Notes under the pieces: model-generated | What the model saw: the letters and a program-made list of their open reading frames with translations, nothing else | Database searches by the model: none | Told to the model about the DNA's origin: nothing | NCBI GenBank assembly: GCA_000310025.1 | Contig: FN648450.1 | Coordinates: 35,291-99,290 of the forward strand | Direction: 5' to 3' | DNA length: 64,000 nucleotides | From: Ectocarpus siliculosus | Lineage: Eukaryota; Sar; Phaeophyceae; Ectocarpales; Ectocarpaceae | Shown: positions 53,336 to 64,000 of the stretch, piece after piece | Layout of the letters: every line of letters starts with the position of its first letter | Numbering within the stretch: the stretch's first letter is position 1 | Translations under genes and position numbers: made by a program

Positions 53336-56300
53336 GTTTCGTTGTTTTATGAGAGTGCATGTGATTTGTGATGACTTGTATGTAGGATGTTATTCTCTTG
53401 TGACTCTGAATGACGACGAGTATCATACCCTAGTGGCGAGGACCGGGAACGACACGTGATTGCACTTTCTGTCATCGGGGAAGTTTTGCAGCACTCAGTT
53501 CTCTGGTGGTGTGCGATGGAAAAAAAAAAAATGTTTTCTTTGGGGGAAAACGTTGTGTGTTGTACAGTAGCATCGGGTTAACCCACTAATCCGCTGCAAT
53601 ACGCACGTCAGTCTTGGCGCCTCCTTTTTTTGGCAGGAAGCACCTAAATTTCATGAGAGTGATTTCTCGTTACACGCGATCAACCATTTTTTACATTTTT
53701 TTATCCCGCCCCCCCCCCCGTCGGACGTCGTTGTTAGAATTGGATCATCACGCGATAGCGGTGGCGAGGAGAGTTGTAAACAAGGGAGCAGGAGAGAGAA
53801 GACTGCAGTGGGCAACCAATGCCGCGGGCAACCAATGAAGGGGAGGCTCGGAAGAGGGTCCAAAAAAGAGGTTGGGGGGGAGGTTGAGTGTGGGGTTGTT
53901 TTGTTGTTTTTTGACATTTGAAGGTTGAGGTGTAGGAATCCACAGGCAACCTTGCTGGTTGCTTCGTTATATGTCAGTTTTTGGGTTCAGACATTATGTA
54001 TGTGGTTACTTTATTGGTCCCCCTTGTTGTGTTTGGGGCGTGGTGATGTGAGAGCCTGGTCGGGGGAGAACCGGGGGTGTTCGGTCCGGGTTTTGTAGGG
54101 ATGTGAGGTAAATGGTTTAAGGATTAGGGAATGCAGGATTATGAGTACCCCCCCCCCCCTCCCCCTGTTGTGTTGCATTGGTGTGATGAGGTAACCGGTT
54201 CTCAAGCTGAATATCTGCTGCACCCGCTTTTCCCGCAAGAGATGCAGTAGGAGGTGGCCTGCAAAATTGTTCTGTATGGCCGATCGTGTTGCAAAGTAGT
54301 TGTACCGAGACCTTGGGGCTGTTGCGCGAACGCACATCGGTGAAGAATTGTGTCTTTCCGGTTCATCCCTCGTGCGATGTTGCGAGGGTGCGTTTCGGGC
54401 ATGGTTTTGAGTTGATTAAGAGTTGCTGGCGCATGCAAGGGGTGTCGGTTTCCTGAAGCCTTTTGGGCTCAGAGCTACGCCCGTAGGTGTCTAGTGATGT
54501 TTTCAGCAACGCCGTGTACGTTCCCATGCGCCTATTAGCAGTTCGGTTTTACAGCAGTTGACGGGGACAGTCTTTCGACTTGTCTATTTAGGAATGAATG
54601 CTGGCGGTCCGGCGGCCAACGAAATACCACTGTGATGTCGTTTTCATTGGCAGATTCTCTCGGGCACATTTGTAGACAGTCGTTTTTCTTCGTTTTTCAG
54701 TTATCCGTTGCGGGGATGTACCCCGCGCATTTGTTATCCACGCATGTTTATGTGTTGTTTCGTTACAATTGTTGATGGGGATAGTCTTTGACTTGGCGAC
54801 ATACTGTTGGGCGAGGTGATTCGCAACGAAGTGTAGCGCTTTGCCTTGGTGTAGAGCTTTCGTTATTGTTTTTTTGTTGATAAAAGGCACTGTAGTTCTC
54901 TTTGAGCACGTGCGTATATAGGCAGCCGTGTTTCGTCGGTGGTTCTCAAAAATTTCGTTATTGTTTTCCGTCACGAGGATGCACCTATTCCGCAGTAAGT
55001 CGTAAGATGTTCGTGATTTGGGAAAGATATTTGGAAGGTTGCCCTAAATCAACGTCGACGGCCGTAGTAATTGTTGATGCTTGAGCTTTTGTTTTTTTGT
55101 TCAGTCAAAACGTGCCGCCTCTTGGTTCCAAATCTTTGGAGCGGAAATTTGAGAAGTTATTGGCTCGTTTAAAACGGCCCTTACCTGGTGTGTGTTGCTT
55201 CTAAGCGATCAATTCGAATATATGCAACGGGCGTAAATTGTACACCCCCCTCAGAGGATATTATCAGAAAGCGACAAAATTGACGTGAACAACAGAACGT
55301 ACATTGTTCCCAGCAGTCTCCACTAGAAGAGACGCACCACATGCTCCAGCGGACATATTGTCCCCAACTCCCTCCCGGGGAAGTTCTCTGGCTATTCCTA
55401 CCAAATCAGAGCTTTTGCTTTTTTGGGCAATCCTCTGAGAGTTGCGGTTTCACCTATCCTCTGGAGGATTTTGACCCTAGCCATTTGTCTACCTGTGATC
55501 ACATCACAACGTGTGCCCGCTGTTGTTGTGCTCATGATGTTCAACTGCACACACCTGGCACCTGGTAAACACCACTACTTTTATGCCGCCGGACCATGCG
55601 CGCACGCACGTCTTGCGCACTGCTGTATGCTTCAGATAAGGGTTTGGGTGTGCCAGGGTACGTGTAGTTGCGTAACGCTCGCTCTTCTTGTAACCTGAGG
55701 CCTTCAGAACAGCCGTATCGATATCTCGAGTATCGATACTCGACACGTATCGAGCCATTTTCGGGATACACTGTATCGAACAAAATATTGGTATTTTGTG
55801 TTTTTTTTCTCGATACGATGGGCGTATTGTATTGTGATAGCAACTCGACGAGTATCGTCGCGTTGCCTGTCTGAAGCTTTCCAGTTTTTTAGCCGTTTAT
55901 AAAGTCGAGGGCGCACACCGCGACACGCTCGCCCACCGAGCACGAAAAAGAGTTCTATACACAGAGTAGATGACATAAGATATCACACCCCCTGAACAAT
56001 TTTAATTTTTCAAATCTCGATTACTCCACAGCAGAAATCGTGGCCGGGCGGCGTTGGCACCGATAGCTTTCCGAAACAATCCTTCCTATCGTTTGACATC
56101 CTCATCGTCGTGGACTAACATTATTACCTGTGAATATTGATGATGCGATATATTATGTCACCTACTACTGCCGGTACATGCCATGCATAAGAACAACGAG
56201 CACCCTCCATACTGCTGTATGTAGTAGTTGAATTGAAACCTCTCATTACCCATCCATCCATGAAGAAGTCGTTTTATACACAAATAGTTTAAAAAAAAAG

Positions 56301-57369
56301 TGCTGCAAAAACTATCCATGGACGAACCCAGCAGTGCCGTTGTTGTTGTCTTCACAACTAATTACAAAAAGCCGTTCGTTCTGTTCTCTCTACCCAGTAC
56401 CTTCTTGTACCTTCTTCGTCTGTTCGTACTATTATGTCTGACACAAAATAACTTGACGCGGTCGATTCCCGCCGTGGTCACAGGCTAACGTACCCAAAAA
56501 CGGTATACGAAAATAAAATGGACCCGAAGAAGGGTCCGCAAGTCAACGACAGACTAGTCTAGGACCCTCCGCTCGCTTCAATACGCTATGCGAGGTAGTA
56601 ACTATAGACTTGACAATGAAGCAAAAAATGAGCAAACGAATATTAGAGGCGACCTCACGCGCACCCGAAAAAACCGTCAATGTTCGACTGGCATATCTCA
56701 CTACCCCCATCCATGCGCGTTCACTTTTTTGTGGCGAGGGACTCCATACTTTCAAGAATCATCTCGTTGATCTGTTTTTTTCGTTTACATACATACATGT
56801 AGTGCGCACGTCACACCCGAATGAAAAGGAGACCACACCCAGAACGCGCTCTTCCGCACGCTGGGAAAGAATCCGGGACTAAATGAATGCGGACCCCAGA
56901 AGATGCGCTTTTCACAGTAGGTTTCCTCTCCGAAACGAAAGAACCGGACGGGAGAGAGAGGAAAAAAAGAGAAGAGGCGTAGGACGCGTTCGTTCCCCGT
57001 CATAGAAATTTCATAAGAGTCGTATTGTGGTAGTGGCAGGAACCTCTCTCTGCGATCAGGTCAGAAGACCACCAGTCCCCGGAGCTCTTCTGTTGCACCC
57101 ACCCATGGACGCAGCAGTAGTAGCGCATGTCCTGTAGTAGACAACTACTACTGCTGAAAATATTGGAGACCACGAATGAATCATGCCGACAGGTGGGTCG
57201 TGAGTGGGCGGGGGACCCTAAGAAACAGTCAGACTCAGCCATTTTACATCCTCACAGTTTCTTGCAAGCAAGAACGAAGGGCGATAACAAAAGAGAAACC
57301 GCCAGCAACAGCAAACAAAGAAGTAGAGGAGAGCAGAGCTAAAGAAACAAACGTGAAGAAACAAGACCC
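53336..57369. other. 4 kb without a recognised gene
   Basis: Contains the inverted partner (54035-54165) of the repeat at 38846, a few more CCTC..GAGG palindromes (55247, 55372, 55458), a nested ATCGATATCTCGAGTATCGATA-like palindromic stretch near 55718-55740, and many chance open frames. Nothing with domain features was found. Confidence 0.4.
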
Positions 57370-57475
57370 CCTTGCCGCTCTGACCCACTGGAAGCTTCCC
57401 ATGTACCGCAGCAAACAGCAGGGGCAGCACCCACTACCTCACATGCAGTAGCCGGATACATGCACGGACTGGTAC
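57370..57475 (+). repeat. R1-family fragment
   Basis: Diverged match to the GGAAGCT...CAGCAAACA...TCACATGCAGTAGCCGG block of R1 (compare 40755-40865). Confidence 0.5.
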
Positions 57476-57706
57476 GTAGTATAAGTTTAGTCTCTTTCTC
57501 CGGCAAGAACAACAAAGCCCGGGCGAACTTGAACTTGTAGTCACAAGAAATAGCGTCATGATGACGTCATCCATCCATTCTGCTTGCCATGGGAGATGCG
57601 CACCGTTACGCGAGGAAGGCGTTAACTCTTCGCATAGAATATGCTGCCGTAGACCCTATATTCCTCAAGCTCAACCACAGCTATATCCGATACATACATG
57701 GTAGTG

Positions 57707-57915
57707 TTATGGTATTTGGAGGTAGACATGTGATCGTGGTTAATCATGGTTATTTGGCGCCGTCGGATGCTAAGACGTGACGTCATGCTAGATCAGGGCT
57801 TTATGCCGAGACATGTGCCCTTCTGTTCAGTGTGTGCGTACAGGCGATCTATGATCGTGTGTGCATGGGATATTGTGAGTTGGCTTGGGAAGCGTAAATC
57901 AAGAGAAAGAGAACA
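57707..57915. repeat. Dispersed repeat, copy 2 (partner 28693-28892)
   Basis: Same orientation as the first copy. Carries an extra CAGGCGATCTATG segment relative to it. Confidence 0.85.
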
Positions 57916-58059
57916 ACGGAAAGCAACAACAATCTGCTACTGTGGTCGGACAAGAGAGTTCCACACAGCTCAAAGGTGATTGATTCTGAAGGAAGGGGTC
58001 AAATACCATTACAGCAGTAGCATAATATCCAGCTGTAGAAGAATCGAAAAAAAAACGTT

Positions 58060-59600
58060 TTCTTGGTGGCGAAGCGGACCCTCTTTATTGTGACACTCCA
58101 ACTGCTGTTCGTGGATGGCGACGACATGGCGACACAGACAGACAAAATCTTGGGTTTGACGTCGGTCTTACCCGCCGCAGGAGGTGGAAGCTATACTCAA
58201 AGTCGGGGAGGGGTCGTGATTTGCAATTCCCTACGGAACCGTGAGAATTGCACTGCCGTAGCCGAGGTTATTTGTCGGCAGGGAAACATACAAACAAAAT
58301 CTTCGGCGGACCGGACCCTCTCTTTTTCAACTGGCCAACTGTTGTTTGGATGGCGAGACAATTTCCGGTTTTCTTGTCCGTCACAGGAGGCCGAAGCTGA
58401 TGCTCAAACTCGGGGAGGGGTCATGGTTTGCGAGTCCCTACCGAACCATACTCGCTCGGGGCACCACGTCATGGACATGACAAGAAAAACATCCCCCCAA
58501 CGAAAACTGCTGAAATTCATGGATAGGTGGGTGAGTGGGGGACCCCAAAACAATGAAACAGTCGCGGGGTTCGAGTTGTTCTGGGTCTCTACCGGCGAAA
58601 CACACCGTCGACGCTCTGAACCGCTGGAAGCTGTCACACAGCACTGCATGTGCGGCGAACCGTAGGGGCCATGCGCATTGCTTGACGGAAAGAGGCGGCG
58701 CCCATTGCCTCCCAAGCAGCAGCCGGGTACACGGGTAGCCTCCTACTCAGCAAGACGCGAAACGATTGCCGTTGACGTTCGATGTTATTGGGGACCCTAA
58801 CGGCGAAAATGCAACAGAGAGAGAGAGGTAGACTAAAGGACGGGAGACTCGAGAAGACAAGGCATGAACTCTCGTCGAGAAGACGCTCACTATCATCCCT
58901 CTGTCCACCGCAGGCTTGAACACGTGTAACGAACGGCGACATCCGATGTATGTGCGCTCAGCAACAACAAACACGACAAAAGAAAAATAGTCGTCGTTTC
59001 AGAACTGCTGTGGAGATACGGTAAGTTGGTGGAGAGTTTCTTTCTTTTCTGGTATGAAGTGGCAACAAAGAAGAACACGACCATCTGTCTGTGTAGACTA
59101 GAAGCACGACGGACGAACTATTGTCTCAATGCGCTTGCCGTCGCGATAGATGCGCACCGCTACCGCTATACGAACGAGCAGACAGACTGTTGTCAAATCT
59201 GACTACGATAACCGTACGACCATTGCAGCACATTCCGACAATAACAGCAGAAACCGCAGCAGCAGCCGCATGTGTACAATGGTCACTCAAGAACAAACGT
59301 AAAAAAAAACAAAATGTGGCGCGCAGCACGCAGGACCCTTTTTCGCTGTTCAACCGGCCGTTTCCATGGCGAAACAGGCAAGGACCAGTCAAGGCCGACT
59401 CTTGCCGGCCACGGGAGGCGGAAGCCGCTCAAACTCGGGGACGGCTCATGACTTGCGATTCCACACCGAACCATACTCGAGGCGCCACGAGATTTGCACT
59501 GTAGCTCGACAACAGCATTTTAGACCGGGTCGGGCAGGGGTTGGGCATGCGAATGAAGCTTTCACGGATATTGAACGATGAGACTGAAGCTAACGCTTCA
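58060..59600 (+). repeat. R1 family, copy 2 (uninterrupted)
   Basis: Contains two consecutive copies of the roughly 160-bp module (GACCCTCT...GGCGA...CTCAAACTCGGGGAGGGGT) at 58068-58260 and 58310-58470, the central block with the empty TTGA site at 58916-58919, and a third module at 59325-59495, then the terminal GAGACTGAAGCTAACGCTTC. No coding content. Confidence 0.8.
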
Positions 59601-59689
59601 AAATTCCAAGCCTTGGACGTGTCGGTGGGCATGGTACAATGGGATGTGATGGTGTGTTGACAAGTGGAATGGACGGGGTGCGAGTAAAA

Positions 59690-60420
59690 TGTCCGGGGCC
59701 CAGTCATGAACATGGCAAGTAAACACCCCGCCCAACAAAAATTAATGATGGGCGGGTGGCTGGGGGACCCCAACAAACAAAGCATGAAAAATGAAAAAAG
59801 AAGATCAAAGACAAGTGAGCCAGGCGCGACAGGCTTGAGGGAGGAGGCAAAAAAAGCATAGAAAAACCACCGTGCGTGGTCTTCGTTCGCTCTGGGCCGC
59901 TGGAACATATCACATAGCACTGCATGTCCAGCATTAGGTAGGGCCCCAAGTCGTTTGCTTGACATAAAATAGGTAGCGCACATCGCCTCTCATGCAGCAG
60001 CCCGGTGCACGGGTAGTCTCTTACTCAGCAAGATGCAAAACCACTGCGGTTGACGTAGTTCGATATTGTTGGGACCCCACCGGCGAAAGGCGAATGAGAG
60101 ACAGGTAGACTGAAAGAAGAGGGCGGAGAGAAGACAAGGCATTCACGCTCGAGAAGACACTCACTCACTCTCTCTCGTCCCTTGGGCCCACCGCAGGCTG
60201 TCAGACATCTGTACCGAACGGCGGTATCCGAAGTGGGCTCAGCAACGACAAACACAACAACCACAAGTCGCCGAGATGGAACTAGACTAGAGTAGTGCGG
60301 ACTTGCATCCTTCTGTGACGAAGTGAGAACAAAAAACATGACTACACGGACGAACTAGTCCGTCCGCGATAGATGTGCACCACTGCACAGAGCAGCAGAC
60401 TGTTGGTTGTCATTCCTCAC
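59690..60420 (+). repeat. R1 family, copy 3 (partial, diverged)
   Basis: Carries the central R1 blocks (ACACCCCGCCCAACAAAAAT, CATATCACATAGCACTGCATG, AGAAGACAAGGCAT, CACCGCAGGCTGTCAGACA) with more divergence, and lacks the 3' module. Confidence 0.7.
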
Positions 60421-62029
60421 TTTCTGTTGAAATTAAGATTGTGCTGCCATCTACCTTATCGCTCAAGTTACGACTGACTACGCAGCAGACTCAAAAAGCA
60501 TCAACACCCTTATTCGATGTATGCCATCCCTTCTTCCCCTCGCTGCCTCGGCAAGGTTTTGCTTAGGCATGACCCAAAGCGAGGGGGGGGGTCTTTCTAG
60601 CGAGGAGGGCTAGACTCACCCTCAAGGGACCGATACCTTCTTGCTACGGCGCACCCGCCGCGAGGCGTGCGTAGTGGTGGAGTTGGGTCGGCACTGGTGC
60701 GTCAGGTACAAAGGTGCAGATGCGCGGGCCTCGAGGCCGTCGGTGCAGGCAGCAATGCCCATCTCATCTTTGTGCGCGGAGGCAGACGCCATCAGAAAGG
60801 TGGACGGGCACTATGTACACGGCCCTATGTTTGCTAGAGGGAGCTGTACTGTCTCAGTAACCTGGTTTTGCCATCAAATGAGGAGTGGACAGGTGGTGAC
60901 GAGCTGACTGGGCTGGTTGACCCTTCGGCGCGAGAATTTTCAGACCAAGAACCCTAAGCGCAACGAGGGAGAAAGCGAGGAACCAACTGGGAAGGACAGC
61001 AACGAGAGCGTGTACGAAGCGGAGCGGGTCGAGTTTGATCGTGCTAGGACTGGCCACAGCGACACCGGAGAAGCGGCGCCGGAGCAGCGGCACCGGAGCA
61101 GCAGCGGAACCGGAGCAGCCGGACGGCACATCGAACCGTGTCGCACGGACAAACATCTCTTGTGTTGTCAATTATTGTCCGTTTTTTTCCTGGATATAGG
61201 TGTTAGGTGTGTGTGATGACGTCACTGGTTTTGTAGAGAGACGCGGCAGAGATGGCGCGGATAACCCGGGTGCCTTAATTGTGTACCTGCATCGTGGAAG
61301 ACCCCTTCAATGTGGAACGATTCCTAGTCAGTGTCGATGTTTACACTGCTGTGTCTAACACAGATGATCTGGATAGATTCGGGCGATTTTCAAGTGCAAT
61401 GATGATGGCTTTGGTTGGTTGTTCTTCTTCATTGTATGTCCACGGACCCATTCTGACAGCACTTCAGACAGCAGTACGCTGTAGTCGACAAACATTCATT
61501 TTGGTGAAGTGCGGGACAAGGGGGGCGATGCCGCCTGCTGTAGTCGAATTGTAGTGTGTGGGCATGTAGGTCAGTTGTGAACACGCAAACCTGCTGCAGG
61601 GATTGTAGGTGTACCTCCTTGGGCTTGTGTACCCTTTTCTTGCTAATAGTGTGCGTGTTCTTTAGATCTTCTGATGGCTTTAGCATTTTTGTGACCACGG
61701 GCCGAGTCTTTGCTAGATTTTGGGATTAGCAACTGACACGAGTTTAATGTGAAGAAAAACAACAACAACAACAACAACCCATGCGTATGCCGCTTAGACT
61801 AATAATACGATGCATACCACCCATCCATCCATGCATATGCAGCAAGAGAGAAAAAAGGCCTGTTGTTGTCTGTCTCAACTGCTGTGCTGCTGTTGCTTTT
61901 CATGTATAACGACACAGCAGGCGACAAACTAAGCGACGCGCATCGCCTACTACGCGACGCGTGCACCCCAAAGCGACAGACACGATAGCCTTCAACCTTG
62001 TCTGAAGCAATTCAGCAACAGCAGCATCG
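60421..62029. other. No firm gene; one hydrophilic open frame
   Basis: The plus-strand frame at 60917-61150 reads KNPKRNEGESEEPTGKDSNE and VYEAERVEFDRARTGHSDTG, then a CGGAGCAGC microrepeat. Its composition is protein-like and could be an exon, but it has no recognisable family. Around 61745-61775 there is an AAC microsatellite. Confidence 0.3.
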
Positions 62030-62345
62030 TCACTCAGGAAAACAAAAAATAGATTGTGGCGCGCAGCACGCAGGACCCTCTTTCGCTGTTCAACCGGCCG
62101 TTTCCATGGCGAAACAGACGAGGAACAGTCAAGGCCGAGTCGTGTCGGCCACAGGAAGTGGAAGCTGCTGAAACTCGGGGAGGGGTGATGGTTTGCGATT
62201 GCCTACCGAACCATACTTGGGGCGCCACGAGGTTTACACTGTACCTCGAGATCGGCATTCGAGACAGGGTCGGGCAAGGGGTGGGCTATGCGAATAAAAG
62301 TTCCACCCACCCACCCACGGATATTGAAATATGAGACTGAAGCTA
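62030..62345 (+). repeat. R1 family, copy 4 (3' end module)
   Basis: Module with AGGACCCTCTTTCGCTGTTC through AGCTGCTGAAACTCGGGGAG, a CACCCACCCACCCA microrepeat and the terminal palindrome GAAGCTAAAGCTTC. It directly precedes the pogo-like relic, so R1 may be its 5' non-coding part. Confidence 0.75.
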
Positions 62346-62787
62346 AAGCTTCAGAATCGAACCCTTCTGCCCGACCAATATCCAACACTGGCAGCTACAC
62401 GACAGCCCCGCACGCGGCCCAACTTTGTCCAGAAGCTTGAGGTTTTGAATATTCTTGACCAGAAGGTAGCGCACGCAGAAATATCGCGCAGCAACAGATC
62501 GAAGCTTTGCCGAAGGATAGAACAACAAGCTCGTTGAGAAGTTCTCCAGTACATGGAGGGGCCTAATCCTTCCGACGACGAGTTAGAGCTAGAGCTAGAT
62601 TGCACAGCAGAAGTTGAGGTGCGTAGGGCAAGGGGGTGATGGCGCATCCTCCATACTCGGAGCTATCGGCGGATTTTGGCCAGCTTGAAGAGTTCGCTGA
62701 GTTGTGTGGCATGGGCCTGGCAGCACACTATCTTCGCAAGGCAAAAATGGCGTTCCTCGCGGCGAATATCAGAGAGATGTTGGGTTA
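62331..62787 (+). pseudogene. Shrunken pogo-type transposase relic (HTH plus C-terminal tail)
   Basis: The N-terminal part (62331-62535) reads RPNFVQKLEVLNILDQKVAH, matching the first helices of a CENP-B/pogo DNA-binding domain, and ends at a TGA. The same frame continues with an acidic run (PSDDELELELD). After a frame change, 62639-62787 reads AHPPYSELSADFGQLEEFAE, then MGLAAHYLRKAKMAFLAANI. This last part aligns with the C-terminal end of the complete pogo transposase at about 26925-27050 (PPPYAELSQHFAPLERYA). The whole DDE core is absent, so this is an internally deleted copy of another pogo lineage. Confidence 0.65.
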
Positions 62788-63733
62788 AGCATGATGGAAA
62801 AACGCGACAAATAGTACAAATGAGCTGCTCAAGCACGTGGTTAATTGCCATTGCGTTGTCACGAACTTGCCCCACGTTCGTTAGAGACGGGGACGATTTT
62901 CCAGTCTTCATGAATGGCATACAGCCCATCAGGGAAAACAAGCTTGGCGCTTTCGTGAATTGAAAAGCACTAATGCGCTTGCTGTGCTGTGATCCTTAGG
63001 GTCCACGACTGTACCACTACGCAGCAGACACAAGGTAAGGCAGCAACACGCTTACGATGTTGTACGATGCATATGCAGCAAGAAAAAAAACAAAACTAAG
63101 GCGGACCGTCGGTTGTTGTCTGTATCTTCAACCGTGCTGGCTAAAAATCCCAACCGTGCTGGCTAAAAATCCAATTTTCAGTTGGGGATCATGAAGTAAG
63201 AAATATGTGTCACGACACGACGACCATCCTGTATAGTGTAAATACATCATGATACACATGATAACACGATATTAGACTAATAGAGCACGGTCGTCTTCCT
63301 CCTTATACCTTATTTTCCCCCAAACCCTCACCGCCATCCGTCTCGTTGTGGCTGTCTGCCCCATTGGGGGGCGCGGGCGCAATACTTCACCCTAGTTAAT
63401 CTTACCGCCCGAAAAACGCCAACGCACCATGGGGGGGGTAACGCTCCCTCCGAATACCATAGCACAAAACAACCACCCGCAACGAATCGGACGATTTCGA
63501 TTTACGACCTGCTCGCACTGAAATGAACTGTTTCCAACGACTGCCGCAATCTCCAACAAGAAAGAAGGATCATGGGCAACCGTCGACAGACTGCGGTTGC
63601 CTACATTTTGGGTTCGTCTGGTTCCCATTGCAAGGCAGAGGGATTGGCCGTATCGGATACTTCAAAGCGTGCACATTTGCCTTCCCCTTTAGGCATACAG
63701 AGGAACATCACTTCTTCACCCCGTTCCCCAAAG
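62788..63733. other. No gene recognised
   Basis: Has a short direct duplication CCGTGCTGGCTAAAAATCC near 63133-63172. The rest is AT-richer. A plus-strand frame at 63523-63765 overlaps the fucosyltransferase tail in antisense and is probably chance. Confidence 0.4.
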
Positions 63734-64000
63734 CTAATGTGCACCACCGTCTGTTTTCACACTGAAGTTCGTCCCTCGATTGCCTGTATCAAGGCCACTG
63801 TTCATGGCCAACTCGCGTCGTCCGAAGTGCCATGTAGGTACATCCACACTATGAGTTGAGTAGCGCGGGAGCCCGTTGATCTCTCTCAAAAGATAAACCA
63901 ACCGACCAATGTTGGACGAGAACGTTCCGACGAAGACGTCGGCGTGAGACATCATGCGCAGCTCGGCATGCAGTACAACGTACAGCTCATATGTCTGAGT
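63734..64000 (-). CDS. GT23-type (FUT8-like) alpha-1,6-fucosyltransferase, 3' end
   Basis: A minus-strand frame is open from the right edge of the window to a stop at 63734. It contains AELRMMSHADVFVGTFSSNI, then GRLVYLLREINGLPR and STHSVDVPTWHFGRRE. The D-x-x-V-x-T-F-S-S block and the later H-S-x-D...F-G block match the C-terminal part of GT23 fucosyltransferases, where they contribute to the GDP-fucose binding site. The enzyme would act in the Golgi on N-glycans or polysaccharides. The 5' part lies outside the window. The last 25 residues after the F-G block may be read-through past a splice site. Plant or bacterial O-fucosyltransferases are less likely. Confidence 0.65.
   Translation of the reverse strand, partial: TQTYELYVVLHAELRMMSHADVFVGTFSSNIGRLVYLLREINGLPRYSTHSVDVPTWHFGRRELAMNSGLDTGNRGTNFSVKTDGGAH

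Overview
This is a eukaryotic, nuclear, transposon-dominated window. The best guess for the organism is a brown alga or another photosynthetic stramenopile. The inference rests on GTRAGT-type splice donors, introns of several hundred bases to about 1 kb, roughly balanced base composition, and the mix of copia, pogo, THAP/DDE and tyrosine-recombinase elements. No ribosomal or organellar marker confirms it. Host genes are few and fragmentary. Most of the recognisable protein-coding sequence belongs to mobile elements.

Left part (1-12.7 kb): a THAP/HTH/DDE_Tnp_4 transposase gene on the plus strand (413-7824) is split in its first exon by a Ty1/copia retrotransposon (619-5581, 205-bp LTRs, target duplication AAGAG). 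The two exon halves stay in frame if the copia element is ignored. Convergent to it on the minus strand are a multi-exon SAP + SWIM zinc-finger gene (about 11131-8921) and an XPG/FEN1-like nuclease gene (12634-11435). Together these may be the gene set of one large DNA transposon.

12.9-24 kb: local duplications, a 61-bp and a 73-bp minisatellite, and a near-identical duplicated segment split by a 100-N gap that may be an assembly artefact. A minus-strand multi-exon gene of unknown function (about 23917-20663) carries a stop codon near its 3' end.

24-28 kb: a complete pogo/Tigger-type transposon (23957-27939) with perfect 27-bp terminal inverted repeats, TA target duplications and a three-exon transposase. 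One catalytic Asp has become Ala and there is one apparent frameshift.

28-47 kb: a satellite with a 123-bp unit (29.56-34.65 kb) that is interrupted by a foreign block, a 568-bp TA-flanked MITE, a TTAA-flanked 717-bp foldback element whose empty site is also in the window, an array of short palindromes, and several weak single-exon fragments.

47.3-53.3 kb: the most unusual element. It is a tyrosine-recombinase element with the split direct repeat layout of the Ngaro/PAT (DIRS order) elements. It encodes a Gag-like protein and a tyrosine recombinase in one frame, separated by a single TAG, and no reverse transcriptase is visible. Its 5' region is an array of about 15 hairpin-forming repeats.

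53.3-64 kb: mostly non-coding. It holds several copies of a roughly 1.3-1.5 kb dispersed repeat family, a shrunken pogo transposase relic (DNA-binding and C-terminal parts only), and at the right edge the 3' end of a GT23-type (FUT8-like) fucosyltransferase gene.
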